A DNA stretch of 64,000 nt from Diplocarpon mali (GCA_024741835.1 JAENRP010000040.1:72878-136877); one strand, 5' to 3'. Counted from the first letter of the stretch, positions 12,460 to 24,893 are shown. Made by a program: numbers and translations. Notes: generated by a model not told the origin, from the letters alone.

Positions 12460-15400
12460 ATAAGAATCCGAAAGGCGCGGTTGATATATATATAATTATT
12501 AGTATTAAGAGGTTGAAAATCGAGCTTTTATAACTCAGACTATAGCTTTTCTTACTATAGTTATAGAGATTGCTTTAAGTTATATAAGGCCTTAAGAAGC
12601 TTAAGATAGTATTCTTAAGGTAAAAGAACGACCTTATCTTAAGTGTATCTAAGAGGTAATTTGATATAGATATTAGAGTCAGCTTTTAAGTTAAAGAAAG
12701 CTATCTTAATATCAAACTGATCTAGCTCAAAGTCGTAAAGAGCTGCAAGTGCAATTACAATTTTCCAAATAGCAGATTTGCAAACGCTAGCAAAGGTTTA
12801 GTTATAATCTCGACCTTATCGTTATATATAGCCTTATATAACGAATCTGACCTTCTATTAGGAGATTTCCTTATTTTAATCCCTTTTTATTTTAAAGATA
12901 AGCCTCGATCTGAGTACTCTATTGTCTTTAGAGAGTTCTAAGCGTTTTACTACTACTTATATATCCTTATAAGCGAGGGAATTATACTTAAAGTTGATCG
13001 CAGATCGCCATTTGTTAGCATTGGCGTAAGAGAGGGCTTATTCGACTGTTTTCGGGTCATTTGAGTAAGGAGAGTCGAGTAAGGCTATATAAAAGGCGCT
13101 TAAATAGGCTTCCTTATTATTAGAGTTGTCAGCTTTGAATCTAAGAGCATAAGTTAAGCGAGTAGCTCTCTTCTCAGAAGGCTGAGGGTAAGCCTTATTC
13201 TTTAAACTAAGAGGTCTTCCTCTCTTTCTTAGAGTTGGAGTTGGAAGCTTAGCTTCTTCTAAATTAGAATTGACTCGCGGTCCTGGCCTAGGAGTGAAAA
13301 TATCATTTTAAGAAGTGACTCGCGGGCCTGGCCTAGGAGTGAAATCACCCCTTAATTGCAGCTCTATAATTAGGCCGTCTTTATCGAATCGAATATAAGA
13401 AGATCGAATAATCTTCTCCCCTATTTGCAATAGTATATAAATCTGATAAATACTTCTACTATTAAATCCGATAAGAGTACCTACCTTTGCTCTTAAAGCG
13501 AGTTTATTACTTTAAGTTCGCTTTTCTTTCTCAATTAGTATATAAATGCGATAGCCTAGTACTTAAAGATGCTTAACTAAGGGAGTATAAGGCTTATTAA
13601 GCTTAATATTATCTTAAAAGACTTTATATAGAGTCTTACCGCTTAAAATATTAAAGGTAATAAGATTAGTAATATATATTACCGAAAGAAGGAGGTAAGG
13701 CTAGAGAAAGGAGGGGATATTTTAGTTAATTATAGCTATTTGCAACTTTTCTATTAGTATACGAATTAATCGTTCCGATCTACTATCTTATTCTAGTATA
13801 TATAAAGTAGATTCCTTTAAAATCATACTAAGGTTTTCTATAAGTATTCGCATCTATATAGAAGAGTACTCCTTGCCTTTATTAGTTCTCTACCGCTTGA
13901 TTATGCAATTATATTAAGTTTATAAAAGGCTAATCATCTTCTTATTTGCCTTAAAGGCATTAGATTTGTTTATATAGGTCTATCCCTACTTAGCTATTAT
14001 AGTTGGGCAAGTGAAGATAGAGGCGTATTTATAGCCGTTAAGGCCAGTTGGCTTTAGATGAACTATATCAATATATAGCTTATTAAGTGCCTTTATAGGT
14101 CAAGGGCAAGCTAAACGTTTATTAATATATTAGAGAGGTCTGCCTTTCTCGCAAGGAGCGCAAATTCGCATCTTTCCTAATTTTATTTCTTTAATTTATA
14201 TATTAGTAATAGCAGATTGGGTCTTTTTAACCGTTTATAGGCCAGCGTAGCCTAATCGACGGTACTAGAGCTTAATATCAAGAGGTCTATTCTCGATTGC
14301 AGCTAAGAGAGCATATCCACTTACGTAACTAAAGGAGTTAGTAGAAGGCTATTCCTTATTAATATATATATTATTATTAATAGTGCAAATTTCCTTTTTA
14401 TTAGATAGGAATAGCTTACTATTTTAATAAAAGCCTTTGATTTTATTAAGTTTACTACTTAAGTATAGACAAATAGGTAATTAAGGTATATAAAGAGTAT
14501 TAATTATCTTAAGAATACACACCTTTCTATTAGATTTGAATGCGTTAACTTTACAAATGCTAATGCTAAGAGGTTGAATAGATCTATTAACTGTACTTAA
14601 GGAGGGTAGATTGTCTTAAGCAGTATAGGAAGTGAACTTGGAGAGATTATTAAAGACGTGCTCACTAGTACCTGTGTTGTATAGCCAACGATTCCTCAAT
14701 TTTGATAAGAAGCAGGAGGTAGAAGAACTATTGAATTCGAGTTTAGGGTACTGTATGTCAGTCCCTTTAAAATTAGGTGATTTAGGCAGTAGAGTACTTT
14801 CAGCAATTAAGCTGGTAATCTCAGCTATCAGTCCTGATGATTCAGCCACGGTAACGAATCTTGCGTAAGCTTGGATTATTATATAGCGCTCCGGAAGGGG
14901 AGTAGCTACTATTTTATTATTGAAATGACGCTATCGTGCGTCGTTAGTTGAGTAAAAAACTCAAAAAAAATATCGATTAGCCTTTTCGTTTGTAAGGGAG
15001 ACTTTAATCGATGGAATTTATCGAATGCTATTTATAGGCATGCGGGGCTTATAACCTATAGCAATAAGGTTCTCTAATAGTGAACTTAATAGTAAACTAA
15101 AAGAGAGGGCACGAAGAAGTATAAGGTGCAAACGACGATGTTAGGTGTCTTAATTTATAAGGGCTCTCTAACTAGGAGCTATTTAAGGTAAGCGGGCTTC
15201 TTAGTAAAGCCGCTAAGTCATATGGCAAGTCATATAACATATTATATATATAATATGTCATATGACGGATTATATGACAAACATATGACAGGCATACCTG
15301 CAATACTTTTTTATTTGGATTATAGGAGGCGTGTATCAGATAGCAAGGCGAGAGAGTCAAAAAAAACTTGATTAGGAATGAGACATTAGTTTGGATATAT
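12460..15400 (-). mobile_element. Third Ty1/Copia remnant (protease-integrase-RT order)
   Basis: Minus strand. The best piece is 14849-14616, where a frame open for 77 codons contains RWLYNTGTSEHV, the Copia retropepsin signature with the catalytic Asp changed to Asn, consistent with a G-to-A change. Near 14175-14120 the strand encodes an integrase-type C-x2-C before a basic stretch (CAPCEKGR), followed by integrase-core-like sequence down to about 13.95 kb. RT-like sequence follows at 13.15-12.6 kb, with the usual W...L...VLRSRLIFKIKRD-type pattern, and it is cut off near 12.46 kb where copy 2 begins. Two units of the same 15-base minisatellite core occur at about 13278-13340, 45 bases apart. 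The element is a different subfamily from copies 1 and 2. Confidence 0.7.
15237..15258. repeat. 22-bp perfect AT palindrome with flanking GTCATATG motifs
   Basis: Positions 15237-15258 form an uninterrupted inverted repeat made only of A/T except for its outermost C and G. Around it (15217-15290) the 6-8-base motif GTCATATG/CATATGAC recurs at least five times in both orientations. It sits at the edge of the AT-rich block, upstream of the third Copia remnant in that element's orientation, and could be part of its LTR. Confidence 0.7.
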
Positions 15401-15942
15401 AAAATCACAAGCTGTCGGGTGCGGTATTGAAGAATCCCGGATCAAAGTCAGAAAAATTATAAGACCGATAACATGTGAAGCCTATAGCCTGGCTGCTCAT
15501 AAGCTTTTGTGTTTGATTGAAAAGAAAAATCGGCCATTGTTCCGAAGCGCTTTAAGATCTCTCCAATGACAGAGACTTACACTTTTCTTTCTCACGCAAG
15601 CATTCACGCATAATATAAACTATATATTTGTTCACACCGTTGCTTTGTTACTCCTGTCGCCTTCAGAAACAGTTCGATGATGGCCCGTATATGACAAAAC
15701 TGGGATCTCTGAACACATGCTGTTCGGCCAGGAGCAGAAAGATAGTGAAGACGATAAGTCGCCTCAGCAGTCATCCAGCTCTGATCTGGTTGAGGAAGCA
15801 GCATCAGAAGAGATTATCAATTGAGAACAATATCAATCAGATCGAAAAAAAAAAAAAAGATTTGCTAGGGAACGCCTCACCAGCATCCATCCGCGACGAA
15901 GGAAATAGAGTCAAGGAGTCTGGGTGTCAAGTGCATCAACTC

Positions 15943-15948
15943 CACGTG
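15943..15948. promoter_or_regulatory. CACGTG E-box upstream of MET6
   Basis: A CACGTG core in the context CCACGTGATGAC lies 321 bases upstream of the MET6 start codon. In yeast, sulfur-amino-acid genes are controlled by Cbf1-Met4 complexes at TCACGTG sites, so this is a plausible regulator site. The link is inference; the sequence only shows the motif. The region from 15.98 to 16.26 kb is pyrimidine-rich, as is common in fungal core promoters and 5' leaders. I see no separate gene in 15.4-16.26 kb. Confidence 0.4.
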
Positions 15949-16268
15949 ATGACACTAGCCCCCACTACCACTAGCGGCTAACGCCATTTTCCGCCCCTCC
16001 TTCTGCGCCAACCCCTCCCCCTCGCCTCGTACTTGTTAAATACTTTTACACCGCTCTCCCCCACAACTTGATTCCTAATCTTGAGATTCAAATCTCCGCC
16101 TCTCATAATTCACTTCTAGGAGTCCCTTTCCTACTTTGACTCTTTGCTTCTTGTCCGTGGCAACAGAACACCTGCTTCTCCGAGTGTTGGACTTGGAAAT
16201 CAAGCACGAAATCGAGTTGATTGAGTCTCGATTTTCCTTCCGTTCAAGGACTCTTCACAGCCGCAATC

Positions 16269-18696
16269 ATGGTTCAATCGTAAGTATATCTTCGTGCAGA
16301 TACTCGGAAGAGGTGCAGATTGCTGACCAGACTGTTTGCCACAGATCCATCCTCGGTTTCCCCCGCATGGGAGCTCTCCGTGAGCTGAAGAAGGCAACTG
16401 AGGCGTACTGGGGCGGCAAGCTCTCCCAAGCTGAGCTCCTCACCGAGGCCAAGAGACTCCGTCTGGAGCACTGGAACATCCAAAAGAATGCTGGTGTCGA
16501 TGTAATTCCAAGCAATGACTTTGCCCTCTACGATCAAGTTCTACACCAGATCCAGGACTTTGGTGTAGGTTTTCCCACTTCGCAGAGATGATTTAGCAAG
16601 CTAACTTCTCTTTTCTCTTTTCTCAGGCCGTCCCCCCTAGATATACCAAATATAACCTCGATCCAGTCGATGAGTATTTCGCTATGGGCCGTGGTCTCCA
16701 ACGTGAGGGTGTTGATGTCCCTAGTTTGGAGATGGTGAAGTGGTTTGACTCAAACTACCACTACGTCAAGCCCACCCTGCAGAATGATCAGGCATTCAAG
16801 CTCAGCGCCAACCCCAAGGCTGTTGCTGAGTTCCTTGAGGCCAAGGAGGCTGGTATCATTACCCGTCCCGTCCTCATTGGACCGGTCTCCTTCCTCCAAC
16901 TCGGAAAGGCTGACCGTGACCAAACGGTGGACCCAATTGACCTCCTCGAGAAACTCCTCCCGGTCTACCAAGAGCTTCTCACCAAGCTGAAGGCTGCCGG
17001 TGCTGAGGCTGTCCAAATCGACGAGCCTACGCTTGTCCAGGATCTCCCAGCTAAGACGAAGGCAGCTTTCAAGCCGACTTACGAAAAGCTCGCTGCTCTC
17101 GGTGACAAGATCCCAAAGCTTGTTTTTGCTACCTACTTCGGTGACATCGTCCACAACATTGAGGCCATCCCCCAGAATATATACGCCATTCACGTTGATT
17201 TGGTTCGAAACCCAGAGCAATTGGATACCATCATTTCTGCTATTGGAGACAAGACCATCCTCTCCGCCGGTGTTGTCGATGGCCGGAACATCTGGAAAAC
17301 CAACCTCAAGCGTGCCATCGAGATCGTCGAGACCGCTATCCAGAAGCTGGGGAAGGACCGTGTCATTGTTGCCACTTCATCATCCCTTCTCCACACCCCA
17401 CACACTCTTGCCAGCGAGAAGAAGCTCGACCCTGAGATTGCCGACTGGTTCTCGTTCGCCGTTGAGAAGGCCTCTGAAGTTGCAGTCATTGCCAAGGCTG
17501 TCACAGAGGGCCCAGCTGCTGTTCGTGAGCAACTCGAGGCCAATGCCAAGTCCATCCAATCCCGTGCCACTTCTGCCCGTACCAATGACCCCAAGGTCAA
17601 GGACCGCCAATCCAAGATCACTCCCGAGCAATACAACCGAAAGTCCGAGTTCACCACTCGGATCGCTGCTCAACAAAAGTCTCTCGCTCTCCCCCTGTTC
17701 CCAACCACCACCATTGGGTCTTTCCCCCAGACCAAGGAGATCCGTATCCAGCGTAACAAGTTCACCAAGGGTGAGATCACCGCTGAGGAGTACGAGAAGT
17801 TCATCGAGAAGGAGATCCAAGATGTTGTCAAGATCCAAGAGGAGCTTGACCTTGATGTCTACGTTCACGGTGAGCCTGAGCGCAACGACATGGTGCAATA
17901 CTTTGGCGAGCGTCTCGACGGTTATGCCTTCACCACTCATGCTTGGGTCCAATCTTACGGTTCCCGTTGCGTCCGCCCACCCATCGTTGTTGGTGACATT
18001 TCTCGCCCTGCACCGATGACTGTCAAGGAGTCCAAGTACGCCGTCTCTATCTCGAAGAAGCCAATGAAGGGCATGTTAACCGGCCCCATCACCTGTCTCC
18101 GATGGTCTTTCCCCCGTGACGATGTCCACCAATCCGTCCAAGCCGAGCAACTCGCCCTCGCTCTCCGCGACGAGGTCGTTGACCTCGAGGCCGCCGGTGT
18201 CTTTGTCATTCAAGTCGACGAGCCCGCTCTTCGTGAAGGTCTTCCCCTCCGCGCTGGTAAGGAGCGTGAGGCCTACCTCGACTGGGCCGTGAAGTCCTTC
18301 CGCCTCTCAGTCTCTGGCGTCCAAGACTCTACCCAGATTCACTCCCACTTCTGCTACTCCGAGTTCCAGGATTTCTTCCACGCCATCGCCGCACTCGACG
18401 CTGACGTCCTCTCCATCGAGAACTCCAAGTCTGACGCCAAGCTGCTCAAGGTCTTCGTCGACGAGGCCTACCCTCGTCACATCGGCCCCGGTGTCTACGA
18501 TATCCACTCTCCACGTGTCCCAAGCGAGCAGGAGATCAAGGACCGCATTGAGGAGATGCTACAGTACCTCAAGCCCGATCAACTCTGGATCGATCCCGAC
18601 TGTGGTCTCAAGACCCGACAATGGTCGGAGACCAAGGCCGCGCTCACCAACATGGTCAACGCCGCCAAGTTCTTCCGCCAGAAATACGCCAAATAG
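16269..18696 (+). CDS. MET6: Cobalamin-independent methionine synthase
   Basis: Three exons: 16269-16279, 16345-16564 and 16627-18696, giving 766 residues, the usual length of the family. The tiny first exon (MVQ plus part of S) joins to SILGFPRMG, the expected N-terminus, and the second junction restores QDFGAVPPRY. Introns are 65 and 62 bases with GTAAGT...CAG and GTAGGT...CAG ends. The enzyme transfers a methyl group from 5-methyltetrahydropteroyl-polyglutamate to homocysteine in the cytosol, the last step of methionine synthesis. The zinc/homocysteine-site residues expected by homology are visible: His651 and Cys653 in HSHFC, Glu675 in SIENS, Cys736 in DPDCGLKTR. Codon use is strongly biased to C-ending codons, consistent with high expression. 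A CACGTG box lies upstream. Confidence 0.98.
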
Positions 18697-21307
18697 ATGA
18701 TGCACTTTCGGTTTCCTATTCTTATTCTTAATGGTATGAATGGCGTTGATATTTTCAAAAATTGTAGTACTGGCTTTTAAGTTGCAGTAGAGACGATCTC
18801 AACATCGGCGTTTCTGGCAGGGCATGAGATTATTGGGTCTTTACGAATTATAGCAATCGAGACTGGGATGATGTGATGCATGTGATTCAACAGCATCGGG
18901 TGGCGGATGATCCATCAACCGGACATCTTTGGCGTAAATGAATGAGTAGCGAAAGTTTGAGGAGTCACTGATTTGGGGTCAGACTGGGTGTGGGTGAGGT
19001 AGATGGTGGAATGTAGAAAAGTAGAAAATATACCCTCTTCAACCGGGAATACCTCTGTTCGTCTTTGCTCTTTGAGTGGTTTGTATTTCGACCTTGGATT
19101 CAGTTGAAGATTTCATAATACGCTGTATTCATCTAAGATTTTAATTAATTCTCCCTCGAAATTGGACAAGACCTGACTTAGTCATATTCCATTGTGACTT
19201 CGCTTTCGCACATCCTAATAACTTCATCCGGTTCAAAAGCCCTTCCAAAATTCACAGATAATTGTTTGGATTCAAGCATTTGCGAGTCTGGAATCGATTC
19301 CTATAGGCATTATCGAGGCGCAAACGCCCGTCAATAGAGTCATTGACCTCGAAGAGAAATTTACATCTCGGCGTGCCGACTCACAACGTCTTACTTTCTA
19401 AGTTTTTTCTTCTATCATTTATTTTGTTGGTCATTGGACGGAGAATAGCGGAAAATCACTTTCTCGACTCACGGAATGCTCACTGAACTTTGTGACGCTT
19501 AGCAGAGTTGCAGTCAGTCCCCTTGTACCTTTGGGGGGATGGAGGAAGGGCGGGCAGAGAAAAATGGAAATGTATAGGGATCGATTCAGCGAGCTTGACG
19601 AGCCTCTAATTCTCTCGATGGCTGCATGATTTCCCCCCACAGTGACCTAAACGGAAAAAGTATCATGTCGGTGATCGTTCGGGTGGGAGAGGAATGTCTT
19701 GGTTGTAGAGTGGAAGCTTAGATTGTGGCATAGAATGATATTGGATCTATGGAGACTGGATCTTTCTTATTGGTTGTTCCTAATTGTTATCATGGAATGC
19801 TTTTTCTTTTTGATCTGAGATGCACTACATCTTTCTCACAGTTCCTTTCTCATGTGTAATGTAATAAAACGATTTCTGAGCTCGGATATCTAAAAAAAGA
19901 AGACCACAAGATACATCGAATACATGTCGGAAGGGTCCGGGTGAGTTTCTCCGTGAGTGTAAGCCACGGTCTATTATTCTGACGCGAGCTTCTGTCATCC
20001 TGATTGATCCCAAAATTTCCGAAATTTCCACAACTTCTTGAACCGATCAAAAGATTGTGCTTGGGTATCTAGGTGCCAAGTCGCGTTGTTGTTTTTATGT
20101 TCGCTTAGCACGAGCTCTGTTTAATTGGCAAAGCCCATCCAAGCTGTTGGCTTTGTTTCATCTCTCAATCTTACCTATAATGTCATTGGCCAGGCTCGTC
20201 CTGTGTTTCTGGATGCGTCCTGAGCCTTCGCTAGCAAACTCCTAATCTATTCTACCCAACGTCGTATCATAAATGCCTCCGGAATCAACCAGTCTCTCTC
20301 CAGGGCTTCAAGTTCTACATCCCAATCCATATATCCAAAATCTCTGGTCATAGCTCAAGATAGGGATACATAGAGCACATCGTACGCGTCCTGCAATTAT
20401 CCTGAATGTTCTCATTCGTCCACTGAATGAAAGGTAGAAGGAAAGATGTGTGTCGTCGCAACTTTTGGCCCTCGAATGGAAATTTTCCTTCGCTAGGGAT
20501 ACTGTCCGGATATGGTGGAAAGAAGAGGTATCTCGACATGTATCGTAGAAGGGAAGAGCACAATTCCGGGCAGCGCGCCAGTGGCGTAGCGAAATTCGTT
20601 ACTGTGATTTACACAGGCGAAAGGCTGATATAAGAGATCCTTTGGATCACTAGAGGGATGAGTTTTTAGCTCCGTGATAGTGAGTATATGCACTCAGTAG
20701 CGGACTGGCGAGCAGTTGCAGGTCTTGGTAGTAGATTGAAGACTCATCTTGCAAATCTAACTATCATGCCGTATAAATGGTGTTTGAGTACAGTGCTGAG
20801 ATGAATAATATAAGAATGAAGAAAAAAATCAATCCAGGAAAGGGTCGGATAAGTAGGGTCTGATTGCGAGAAATTCATAATGTGAGTCCGCCTAGGCTTT
20901 ACACGATCTGAATGGCCTCGGAAATCGGCGGAGGGAAGAGTTTGGGGGACAGAGATTTCGACAAGTCTGAGCAAAAGACTTCTTAGTTTTTAGGAGCCTA
21001 AGCCCTTCGTGAAAGGATAGTAGGCGTTATTTTAATCAGGTCGATCGGACAGGGCGTACACGTGCATGGTTTATACAATCGGAATGTCGTCTGTACTATT
21101 CAATAAGATAACCGTACTCAATATGTAAGTATATCAGAAAACTTAAAGAAAGGAAGCGAAGCCTGGCGATGGCCTCGCGTGAGAGAGTGACAAAGGAAGC
21201 GGACGTTCCTTCCCCTATGTCAAAAAACCACCCAATCTAAGCCTCTGAACTTTCAAATAACTTCAACCACAAACTACAACATTGTTTCATAGAATATCAG
21301 CTATTCT
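18697..21307. other. Intergenic region without a recognisable gene
   Basis: About 2.6 kb following MET6, presumably beginning with its 3' untranslated region. Open frames on either strand are all under about 80 codons, overlap in conflicting frames and show no domain I recognise. I see no tRNA, repeat or transposon signature. Confidence 0.5.
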
Positions 21308-22327
21308 ATGGCTACAGTCACAGTAATGCCACTATTTAACAAACTTCGAGCACTGGCCAAGAAGAAAGCAAGGAGCTTTGGCCTCGAAGCCGATACCCTC
21401 CCCAAGTCGCCGACGAGCAGCTGTATGGGGACCAGACCACAATGCCGAATGTATCTCGATCTTCCCAGAACGATCCGTCGAAGATACCCCATCGCTCCAG
21501 GACCAAGTCTTGATAAACTACGAAGGGAAGAAATGGCTCGAACGAGTTGGGAGGTCAGCTGGGGAGTGGTAGACGAACTAGAGTTCGGAGATTGGTCGAT
21601 CGTAAAATGGGTAACGAGTTATGATCCGATATACTCCGTCTATGATATTATAGAGCTTGCGCAGGAGTACTTGACTCTGCGAGAAGATCATTTTATCTTC
21701 GAAAACCAAGAAGACTTGCTGATGCAGACTCTGGATACAATGCTCGCAACATACCCCCTCGGACATAGAATCAGGGATACGCTGCAACATTGTTCGGTAA
21801 TGGATAGGTGGAAGAGTATTAGCAGAAGTAGAAGAACCTTGGAGTGGGACGGTAGTACTGATGATGAAGACGAGAGTGACGGGGAGGAAGATTGGGATAC
21901 TGCTGGAGATAGCACTGTGGGCCATAATGGGCCCGAATCGACAGATCATGCGGACACTCACCATGACGGCAGTACTTACCAGGAGAGAATTAGGGAAGCA
22001 ATAAATACTTTTGAGAGACAAGATCCAAACCAGGACATGTTGGACGTCAAAAGTGTTGCAATAACCGAAGATGTAATGAAAACCTGGCCGGTTCCATTCA
22101 CCATGGGGAGCGAATTGGAAGCAGATTCCGGCTACGCCAGTGATCCAGAATCGACACCCCGGTCGCCTCTTCCTACCAGAAAGAAGAAAAAGAGGACTTT
22201 TCGGCGCTCCATATACAATCAGGAATGGCAAGACTTGATCCGATCCCACCAAGAATGTAAATATCAGGGTACTTACGTAGTCTGCACCAAGAACGAGTCG
22301 GAGAAATGGATTCCTGAACGGGATTAG
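21308..22327 (+). CDS. Hypothetical protein with acidic central region
   Basis: One uninterrupted frame of 339 codons from ATG to TAG. I do not recognise it. The N-terminus is basic (KLRALAKKKARSFG), the middle has a helical-looking stretch, and around residues 180-200 there is a run of Asp/Glu (DDEDESDGEEDWD). A KKKKR cluster near residues 297-302 could be a nuclear signal. No signal peptide or membrane segment. An overlapping frame (21378-21572) also reads protein-like, so the true N-terminal exon could lie in that frame with a splice or frameshift into this one near 21.57 kb. The antisense frame at 21578-22375 is judged a shadow. Likely a lineage-restricted gene; real but with an uncertain 5' model. 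Confidence 0.5.
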   Translation: MATVTVMPLFNKLRALAKKKARSFGLEADTLPKSPTSSCMGTRPQCRMYLDLPRTIRRRYPIAPGPSLDKLRREEMARTSWEVSWGVVDELEFGDWSIVKWVTSYDPIYSVYDIIELAQEYLTLREDHFIFENQEDLLMQTLDTMLATYPLGHRIRDTLQHCSVMDRWKSISRSRRTLEWDGSTDDEDESDGEEDWDTAGDSTVGHNGPESTDHADTHHDGSTYQERIREAINTFERQDPNQDMLDVKSVAITEDVMKTWPVPFTMGSELEADSGYASDPESTPRSPLPTRKKKKRTFRRSIYNQEWQDLIRSHQECKYQGTYVVCTKNESEKWIPERD

Positions 22328-22521
22328 CTTATACTGGTCTCCAGACCTCTTAGCACAATATTGGATTGTCATCAATCAAGAGTTTGTGTCCAGACCTGTG
22401 GTGCAGTGAGATGAAATGCGGTTTGATAAACAATATACGCTTTAGCGAGACTAGCCTGAATCGGGTAGCGACTAGGTCCCAGAACTACACCACGCCATGT
22501 TTTATCCCGTTCATTTCCTAT

Positions 22522-23217
22522 CTATAAAGGTATCCAATAAGCCGAGCCTTGTTTGAGGTTCTCATCGCTCGTTCTCTCCCTAATTCTTCCCTGCTTACCA
22601 CGATAAATTCTTAACGGCAAGTAATCAAGGTTACTCAACCATACTACTCTCAATCCCATAACCTCAACCAGACTCTTCGGATTAAACCTTCTCCCATAGC
22701 TGTCAATCCTGCTCCAATTCCTCGATATGTTTTTCTCCGAAATGCTCGAGCCCCAGAACCCAGACTGGGCTAGAAACTGTCGATCCAGCCCTCGCTTCAA
22801 AGGCCTTTCGTGACACACGAAACTCCCTTTGTTCACATCCCCAAGCACACTCCACACTGGGACCATATCTACGATCCTCACCGCTAGATCCAGGACCTCG
22901 TCGACTAGGCCTTCGAGATCTTCGCTCTGGAGCACAAGCAGGTGACCCCCCATCTCCCCGCGTGACTCAGAGGCCCGCACAAGTGGTGAGATGGCTGCTA
23001 GGTGAGCGAGCTGGAGCGAGGAGATGTCTCTGTTTTTCGCTCAGAGAGCGAGGGAGCCGCGCACGCGAGACTCGAGATATGTGAAGAATGGTTCTGGGCG
23101 GAGATCCGAGGCGGAGGCGGCTGGTAGGCCGTGCAAGGAAAGAGGGAGAGAGTTGCTCTTTAGAGTCGAGATAGATGATTCTCGTACAGAAGAGAGGAGA
23201 GGGGCTGCTGCAGGGAA
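22522..23217 (-). pseudogene. Unrecognised minus-strand gene, broken by an in-frame TGA
   Basis: The minus strand is open from 23217 to 22522 in one frame except for a single TGA at 23041-23043. Both sides of the stop look like the same protein: upstream ...PEPFFTYLESRVRGSLAL, downstream AKNRDISSLQLAHLAAIS..., then about 150 more residues ending WIPL. The stop could be a CGA arginine codon turned into TGA by a C-to-T change, a genuine stop, or part of an unrecognised intron. There is no ATG at its start: the frame is closed by another TGA at 23218-23220, and a CTGCAG acceptor nearby suggests an upstream exon. It lies beside an AT-rich patch (23.39-23.62 kb). I do not recognise the family. Confidence 0.4.
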
Positions 23218-23389
23218 TCACGGGTGGTGGAGCTATTCTTAGAGAGGGTGCCATTCTGGGAGAGCTTGTTGGTTTCTCGATCGCAAGGGTGAGGATGCTT
23301 GTCAGGGAAACTTGGAGATGAATAATGTAGTAGGTGCGGACTTTCGAGAGTGTGGATGATAGGAATAAGTTGATATTGAAGAACATACA

Positions 23390-24860
23390 GTACTATAGAT
23401 AAAGTTTGAATCGCCCTAGCTTTTCTAAAGAAAATCTCTTATATATAAAGCTGAATTAAAATATAACCACTTTATCATTTCTTTTAATTTTTGAATCAAA
23501 ACGTTTATTAAAAGTATATCTATCTTCTTATAAAAAATTATATCCTTTAGTATTTTATATGTCATCCATTTGCTTTCAATACTGCTTTTACTTTAAATCT
23601 CGACTGAAGTCCCAAATGATTCCCGTTGCAGCAAACACCTCATCTGAAAAATCCCATCGGAGCCAGGTCGCAGGAAAACTTTGCGATTGTCTGTCACAAC
23701 CGCAGCTATGAAATAGTCTCAAATCTCAACTTCCAAAGACAAGTACCTCATTCTCAACTTGAAAATCTGTCCTCTCATCAACAACCACCCTCCGCCCCTG
23801 CAAAGGATCACATTTTCTGCCTTCGGACTTCCCTCCCCAGACGGGAATCCATCTACTCCTCTCATTAGGCCAAGAAATACGCGCCTTTGAAAAGAACATA
23901 TTAGCTGTGAGCCTGCGCTGCGAAGCAATGATTGTTCCATCAGAGATGTTAAGATTATCTAGAGGAGGGGAATCTTGACCCCAAGGCGCATCCCATCCAT
24001 AGGAAGATGTTCCACCATGCCCGTTGTAGCTGCATCCTTGTCAAGTCTCCTTAGGTTAAGTCTCGCACAGAACAGATCACAAACAGATCGCAGACAGATC
24101 ATACAGTCCCAGATACGCGACCATATGGGAAATTATTTGCTTGAGAAGATCGTCTCTGGGGACAACAAGGTCTGTACGAACCACTGGACTGAAGAAACCA
24201 CAGAGAAGAAGCTGGGACGTGGAGCGTATATTACCGACGGAGAGCCGATTTTTACCACGTCTGATTATATCGAGGAAGATGCTATCAGCAATGCAGAGTT
24301 AAGGAGGGGGAGGGAGAGGGCGGCGGGGCAGAGACGTGGAGGAGGATGCCGCCAAATACGGGGCTTTCTGAGTTGTTGTACGCAGGAGGTAGAAGCAGCC
24401 TAGATTACGGAAAAAGGGAATGGTGGTTATATTTGACTCGTAGATGTCGTGCTAGACTGTCTGCTGGCTGGCGCTATTGCGGGTTGCGTTGAGTGGAATC
24501 TGCGCAAGATTGCTTCAGGGTTATCTTCTCTATAGTCCTTTTATTCTTGTCACCTTAACAAGAGTCACATTGACGCAGAATTTGCCTCAGACCCATGGAT
24601 GATTGCTTGATTTTTTGAGTACCAAGACTTGCGAGTTATTATTCGGCTAGAGAGCATGCACTCCGTGTCGTGTTCAGGCGTGTGCTTGGCCATGCGTCTA
24701 TGAACTCTTGATGGAATAAATGATAGCCTTAAACTCCACTTCACAAAGGCAATCACCTGAGTTCTGTTCCGGCGAAGCTCAGAGACTGTGACCAAATTTG
24801 TGGCCACGATATAGTAGTCGTCGTCTTGGGCTCAGGAGACATGGTTTAGGAGACATGATT
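23390..24860. other. Mixed region with unresolved short coding-like frames
   Basis: 23.39-23.62 kb is an AT-rich patch without genes. On the minus strand, 24035-23726 reads as a clean frame (containing SRWIPVWGGK and ending VLVFGS) but has no ATG and is closed upstream by TGA. On the plus strand, 23975-24403 is open for 142 codons, of which residues about 40-105 (GNYLLEKIVSGDNKVCTNHW onwards) look protein-like. Neither belongs to a family I know. They may be exons of one or two decayed genes disrupted before the Copia element inserted next door. Confidence 0.3.
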
Positions 24861-24888
24861 TAGGAGGTTAGACGGGAATTAAGCGAGA

Positions 24889-24893
24889 AGAAA
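24889..24893. repeat. Target-site duplication, left copy (AGAAA)
   Basis: AGAAA here matches AGAAA at 26547-26551, immediately outside the two LTR ends. Five bases is the normal Copia duplication length, which fixes the element's borders. Confidence 0.8.

Noticed and set aside
15628..15981. 117-codon frame upstream of MET6
   Set aside because: Contains a long A-run encoding lysines, lacks a domain and lies in the likely MET6 promoter.
17000..18019. 339-codon frame inside MET6
   Set aside because: Out-of-frame shadow of the C-ending codons of MET6; Ser/Arg/Leu/Pro-rich with no domain.
21578..22375. 265-codon minus-strand frame
   Set aside because: Antisense to the plus-strand hypothetical gene and without a convincing domain. 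Not fully excluded, but the plus frame is longer and has an acidic region typical of real proteins.
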